64,000 nucleotides of DNA from Vicia villosa (lineage: Eukaryota; Streptophyta; Magnoliopsida; Fabales; Fabaceae), in NCBI RefSeq assembly GCF_029867415.1, contig NC_081186.1, positions 109,184,128 through 109,248,127 on the forward strand. Direction: 5' to 3'. Position numbers and translations under genes: made by a program. The stretch's first letter is position 1, and each line of letters starts with the position of its first letter. Below, piece by piece: positions 59,320-64,000 of this stretch. The notes beneath the pieces are model-generated. The model saw only the letters and a list, made by a program, of their open reading frames with translations. It was not told the DNA's origin and did not search any database.

Positions 59320-60250
59320 TGGCTGTATTTTTTGGTAAAACAAATAGTGTCTTTATCATGTCAAACCTGGTGTCATGACATGCATTGTTTTGAAGTTTTT
59401 CTTGTGCAGGCTTTTACCTGATGTCAAGACCGATGTCATGACATCCGAAGCTGCTGTGTTTTATTATGTTCTCGTTATGGTTGTTTGATCTGTTAAGACT
59501 TTGCGCGCCTCTTTTGGAAACTTTGGATATTGATTTGTTTCAGAACAACTTTATGCGATGGTTATTCATAGGATCTTTGCTTTATGGAAATGGTCTTAAT
59601 TAGGTTTAAAACTAATATTGGATCCAAGGCCCAGCTGCTGCAAGGTTATTTATAACAATTGAAGAAGCTGCTGGATTGATGTTTTTTTGGTTTTAGGGTT
59701 TACCGTCCAGAAGTTTGTTGAGTTTGTTTTTCGTTTTGTGTACTAGTCTTCTTGTAAGCCAAACAATCATCATGATGATTGTCTTGGTCTAGGCGGTTTT
59801 TTTGTTTTGAGTTGTAGAAGTACTCGAAGCTTTTAAGCAAGAGTACTATTGTACTTGATCAAAGCTTTTAAGCAAGATCAAGTTGTGTTTTTGAAGAGTG
59901 TCTTCTTATGTTTTTAATTGGTTAGTTTTTCATCACTGCTGTGATTGAGGGGGAGTGAGTAGGATCTCTGGTCTAAGTTGTTTAGATTGAAGTTGCATTG
60001 GGTAGATATTAAGTGAAAGGCGTAATATTGAGTTGTATTACCTTGAATTGATATTACTTATAGTGGACTTCCTCCCTGGCTTGGTAGCCCCTAGATGTAG
60101 GTGTGTTTGCACCGAACTGGGTTAACAATTTTCCTGTGTTGTTTTCTGTTTACACTTTGTTCATTTGTTTAAAAACATTCAGATAGTGATGTCGTGACAT
60201 CCTGTAAGACATCGCGTGTCTGAGTCCAGAATTTCACATCAAAGATTTGT
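59320..60250 (+). repeat. Probable copia-type LTR block
   Basis: Three palindromes TGTCATGACA or TGTCGTGACA occur at 59371, 59434 and 60190, near both ends of the block. A GAGGGGGAGTG motif occurs at 59947. Both are frequent in legume Ty1/copia LTRs, from memory. No coding sequence or partner LTR lies in the window, so it may be a solo LTR. Exact ends were not found. Confidence 0.4.
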
Positions 60251-60474
60251 ATGACCATATTGAGGAGGAAAAAAAGTAAATCGAGTGATAAGTTTGATGT
60301 CGAATTAAAGAAGATGAAATTGAATGCAATTTCTATAATCATATAGTGGTTGAAACCGAGTATATATCTACATGTTGAATCATAAATGTTTGCACACAAA
60401 ATATTGACAAAGCATGTTTGATCAAAAATATTGTGAATCAGTTTCACTATGCCAAATTTGTCTTTTAGCAGCAC

Positions 60475-60795
60475 CCCTACTAAAGCGCTTTTAGGAAAGC
60501 GCTGGTATAGGTTTCGCTAAAAACAAAATAAAAAAACACGCAAAAAAAGCGCTCTTAAAGGGGGGGTTACGAAAGCGCTTTCAAAAAGCGCTCTTATAGG
60601 GGGGTACGAAAGCGCTTTCAAAAAGCGCTCTTATAGGGGGGGTACGAAAGCGCTTTCAAAAAGCGCTCTTATAGGGGGCTTATGAAAGCGCTTTCAGAAG
60701 CGCTCTTAAAGGGGGGTACGAAAGCGCTTTTACCCTAAAAAGCGCTGGTAAAGGCAGGGCTACCAGAGCGCTTTTTAAAAGCGCTTTCATAGCTG
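60475..60795. repeat. CACTA subterminal repeats
   Basis: AAAGCGCTTT or AAGCGCT half-sites occur more than 14 times. In the middle, units of about 37 bp read AAAGCGCTTTCAAAAAGCGC then TCTTATAGGGGGG, about five in tandem. Such palindromic subterminal motifs are where CACTA transposases bind. Confidence 0.9.
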
Positions 60796-62125
60796 TTTCG
60801 TTAATTAAAATTTTTAAAATCAAAATAATAGTTGTTTCATAATCCCTAATTCTTCTTTCACTGCCATCGCTGCCCAGAACGAAGAAACGAAGAACCATCG
60901 CTGCCCAGAACGAAGAACTCCATAAAAACTCCTCAAAACCGTATCTCATCCTCAAAACCGCAACACTTAATCTCCATAAAAACTCCATTGCTGCCCAGAA
61001 TACGAAGCTAGACGAAGAAGAAACCCTGCCCAGAAAACGAATACGAAGAGAAGACGAAGGTACACGATTTGTAGTTCTGTTTTTGACATTTGAAAGATTA
61101 GTGTTTATAGGTATTTTATTCAGACCTTTCAAAAAAGACAGTGTATGTTTCTTCAGAAATAATGCATTTTTGTGTTCTCTGAGTGATGCTGGGGATGGAA
61201 TAGACCAATGAATATATATTGTATTCAGGGACAATGTAACATAACTGTATAGTTCAGCTTGTGTACCCATTCAGCTTGAGAGATTACTATGTCGTTATGC
61301 TGCCGAATCGATATGTTTGTTGCTGTGAAAATTCTGTTTTTATCTTTGAAAATTCTGTTTATGAGCAGTCATTTGTTGCTTTATTGAAATAGGTACATGC
61401 TCTTCTAAATTGATAATTTTCTTATTTGGGTTTTTTTGTCGTTGTGTGTGTAAATTGGCATACTATTACTTTACCTCTTCCATCAATTTTGTAGAACGTG
61501 AATTTACTAAATCTAACCACGTAGGCATGTTGTAGTATCTCGATGTTCATTCATGTATACATGATTTTACAAAATTTAGACATTAATCTACATATAATTT
61601 AATAGCTGAGTTTTAAATATGTTTTGAATAACATTATTGAAGAACTACATAATGTGATGGAGTATCAATTTGTTTTAGTTGTATCAATATTTGAAGGCTA
61701 GACCTTGGGTTTGTTAAACTTGCATTGTTTAAATAATTGCTGAAGATGTAACCATGCTATCTTTGAAATTGGTGTCATAGCTGTTTCCTTTCTGTGTTAT
61801 ATAGGTTAGTGTATGTCCAGCGATGGTTTTAGGTTGTAGTTTGTGCTACAGTTTGCATATAGTTCCTTCACTTTTATGATATTTGTATTTAACTGCATCG
61901 TGTGTGTGTTTAATTTTACAGTTACTTTGAAGTCTCTGGTTTCTACTTGTACAACGCCGATTCAAACCTACCCATCTCCCACATCAAGTCTAACTCAGGT
62001 TACTATCCATTTCTTCTTGCTTATAGTTTGTTGTTTTCTGCTTATAGTTTATTGTTTATGGTTCTATTTAATATCAATTTAGTGTCTCTCAACCAGTTCT
62101 ATGTCAATGATCCGACAAGTACGAA

Positions 62126-63886
62126 ATGGTCTATAGTGCTCCGGATACAAATGCTCCACCTGATACTGAAGCAAAAGAAGTTGCACTAGGCATCACCATT
62201 ATGAAGGGAATCATTCCACATAGAGACCAAGGATTAGTATACCATTTGGAATGGAATTTTGATAACCAACCAATTGGTCCTAATTATGAATCATTTAGTT
62301 TTCGAATGTCAATTCTGCACCGTTACGTTAATTATTTTTTACATTTTAATTTTAGACTGCTCCTACAAAACCCGCAATTAAGGGCAAAGGGATTTTACAG
62401 GAGGAGGAGTCTGTTGCATCACTAAAAGAGGTACATTTAAGGTGTTAATATATAATTTGAATCTAAAACTGCATGATTTTATATTTTATCGATCGTTATA
62501 TGATTTTTAGGCATCTGCTCAGGGGTCACAACAAGTGACACAGGAAGTTCGTAGCGTACCACCTAAGGGTCCTTCGAAGCAAGCGGCAAAAAAAGGTGGT
62601 GCTTTTGTGCCTCGATACCGGATGACGCTCGGAACACTTGTTGATATGTCCGATTTGAAGGAAGGTGCTCTCCGTCAAATCAATATGGATGAAGGTATCT
62701 TTGGTGTTGAATTCATGTCACATATTGCAATAGATGACTTGGAAGAGATTTTTACGCAAGAACAACTAGGCGTCGCTAATATGCACTCGTACATCCGGTA
62801 ATATTCACTCATCCGATATATTATTTAATTAGTCGAACAATTTATTTACACATTATGTTTATTATGTTTTTCACTCATCCGGTGATATACACTAATATGC
62901 ACTCATACATCCGGTTATTCACTCATCCGCTAATATGTTTATAATGTTTTTATTTAAGGTTGTTGCATGACAGAGTGTTGCGCGGGACTGCATTGTCAAA
63001 CAGATTCCGTTTCGTGTCTTCCGCCCATTGCAGCGGAATGACAATTGCTTCGGAACCGGAATCAGTTAGACAGCGCTTAGTCGATAGATTCATGTCATCC
63101 GGCAATACAGAAAGTCTGATTCTTTGGGCGTATAATACCCGACCAGTAGGGTTAGTTTCTCATTCTTGGTTCATTTAATCTTTGTTTCTTTTGCGTAGCA
63201 AAATTTTCATATAACCTATTGTTTTAATTTATAGAGCACACTGGTTGTTGCTTGCTATCAACCCGATAAGAGAAGTGGTATATTTTCTGAATTCGGTAGA
63301 TGGTGAGTGGAACAATTATCCGGCTATGAAGGAAATTATTGATTTGTAAGTGGGATCGTTCTAAATATTCTTGTATATTTATATATTTAATTATTTGTGA
63401 GATTGATCTAAATATATGCTTTTATATTTTTGTTAGATCAATACAAGTGTTCTGAAGTCAACGAGACGCACAGGTATCCCGGACTAAATCAAACAACATT
63501 ACTTGGATCAAAGTGCAGGTACATTATTTTTCACAATTTTGCTTATAATATTTATGCTACTTGATAAAACAAGACAACTATAAAATCTTATTTGTTTTTC
63601 TATGTAGTGTTCGATACAGCGAAACAGTTCAGACTGCGGATACTTTGTTTTGAGATTTATGAAAGAAATCCTTCAAATGAATCAATTAGAGATTCCAATC
63701 ACGATATGGATTTATAACTTAATTAGATAACTTCTTATAATTTATTACATTTAACTAAACCATTCATATTATGTTTTTATTCTGTAGTACTTTGACGAAT
63801 ACTGTGCTGCTTCTTACACGAGACTTAAGTTGGAAGAAATCAAAGAGGATTTGTGTCAATTTTATATTCATCAGCTATTCATGTAG
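62126..63886 (+). pseudogene. CACTA-borne ULP1-like cysteine protease gene, decayed
   Basis: Exon-like pieces with plausible borders: about 62126-62310, 62357-62430, 62513-62798, 62959-63151, 63235-63344, 63437-63520, 63607-63720 and 63788-63886. The N-terminal part (MVYSAPDTNAPPD) is a CACTA-associated region. The catalytic part is in the last five pieces: HWLLLAINP holds the His, VYFLNSVDGE has Asn where the catalytic Asp is usual, and SSDCGYFVLRF holds the Cys. A TGA in the piece at 63437 (after SIQVF) interrupts the frame. The end is LCQFYIHQLFM and stop. C48 proteases remove SUMO-like tags; the role in CACTA elements is unknown. This copy is probably inactive. Confidence 0.7.
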
Positions 63887-64000
63887 TAGGATTTGTGTCG
63901 ATTTGAAGAGAATATTATAGTACTCTAGGATATATGGTTACTAACTTTGTTCATATTGTTTCCAATTAATATTTGAAGTATAATATTGTTGATGTTAGAG

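Larger units (their letters stand above)
60445..64000 (+). mobile_element. CACTA (En/Spm-type) transposon, left end and part of body
   Basis: Begins CACTATGCC at 60445 after TTT. It is followed by a subterminal array rich in AAAGCGCTTT and then a split gene for a ULP1-type protease, which CACTA elements of plants often carry. The right end is outside the window, so the 3-bp target duplication cannot be checked. Confidence 0.75.

Noticed and set aside
60680..61270. 196-codon minus-strand ORF
   Set aside because: It crosses the CACTA subterminal repeats and its C-terminal Ala/Leu repeats are translations of the AGCGCTTT array.

Overview
The window is nuclear DNA of a higher plant, AT-rich and loaded with nested transposable elements. 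A legume of the pea/vetch/lentil tribe (Fabeae) is most likely. The pointers are a complete Ogre-type Ty3/gypsy element with LTRs of about 6.07 kb, a class best known from those genomes, and three ordinary plant genes with spliced or single-exon structures. The tribe is inferred, not proven. Layout: 1-8735 is a graveyard of old retroelement pieces: LTR-like blocks, a broken plus-strand protein gene at about 4.1-5.8 kb, and minus-strand gag/protease remnants at 7.7-8.7 kb. 8736-33526 is one Ogre element of 24.8 kb with 5-bp target duplications (ACTGG), a primer-binding site, an extra ORF1, gag, protease, an intron, RT/RNase H, a second RNase H, integrase and a tandem-repeat 3' leader. It sits inside the older antisense gag, whose other half resumes at 33527-34327. 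34.3-36.8 kb holds more LTR debris, long AT runs and an AT-cored foldback. Genes: 36832-37680 (minus) is an NDR1/HIN1-like (LEA_2) membrane protein. 39233-44374 is a second LTR retrotransposon, a chromovirus with two LTRs that I read as identical, an intact 1502-codon gag-pol ORF and CAATA target duplications. 45177-49133 (minus) is a seven-exon pseudo-response regulator of the PRR5/PRR9 clock clade (623 aa predicted), with two MITEs in its second intron. 50633-52145 is a 5'-truncated Helitron end flanked by a 136-bp direct repeat. 52985-55558 (minus) is the three-exon gene for the plastid pyruvate dehydrogenase E1-alpha subunit (433 aa predicted). The right end (56.3-64 kb) holds a LINE reverse-transcriptase remnant, a gypsy integrase remnant, a copia-like LTR block and the left end of a CACTA transposon that carries a decaying ULP1-type protease gene and runs off the window. 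The host genes act separately: NHL proteins at membranes in stress or defence, PRR proteins in the circadian clock, and PDH E1-alpha in plastid acetyl-CoA supply for fatty acids. The most notable observations are: a young Ogre copy whose enzymes carry more catalytic-site lesions than its age allows, suggesting mobilisation in trans; a chromovirus insertion that looks brand new and coding-intact; and a Helitron junction that reads like a crossover between an occupied and an empty allele. I found no wholly new biological system; the unusual content is in how these elements are built and broken.
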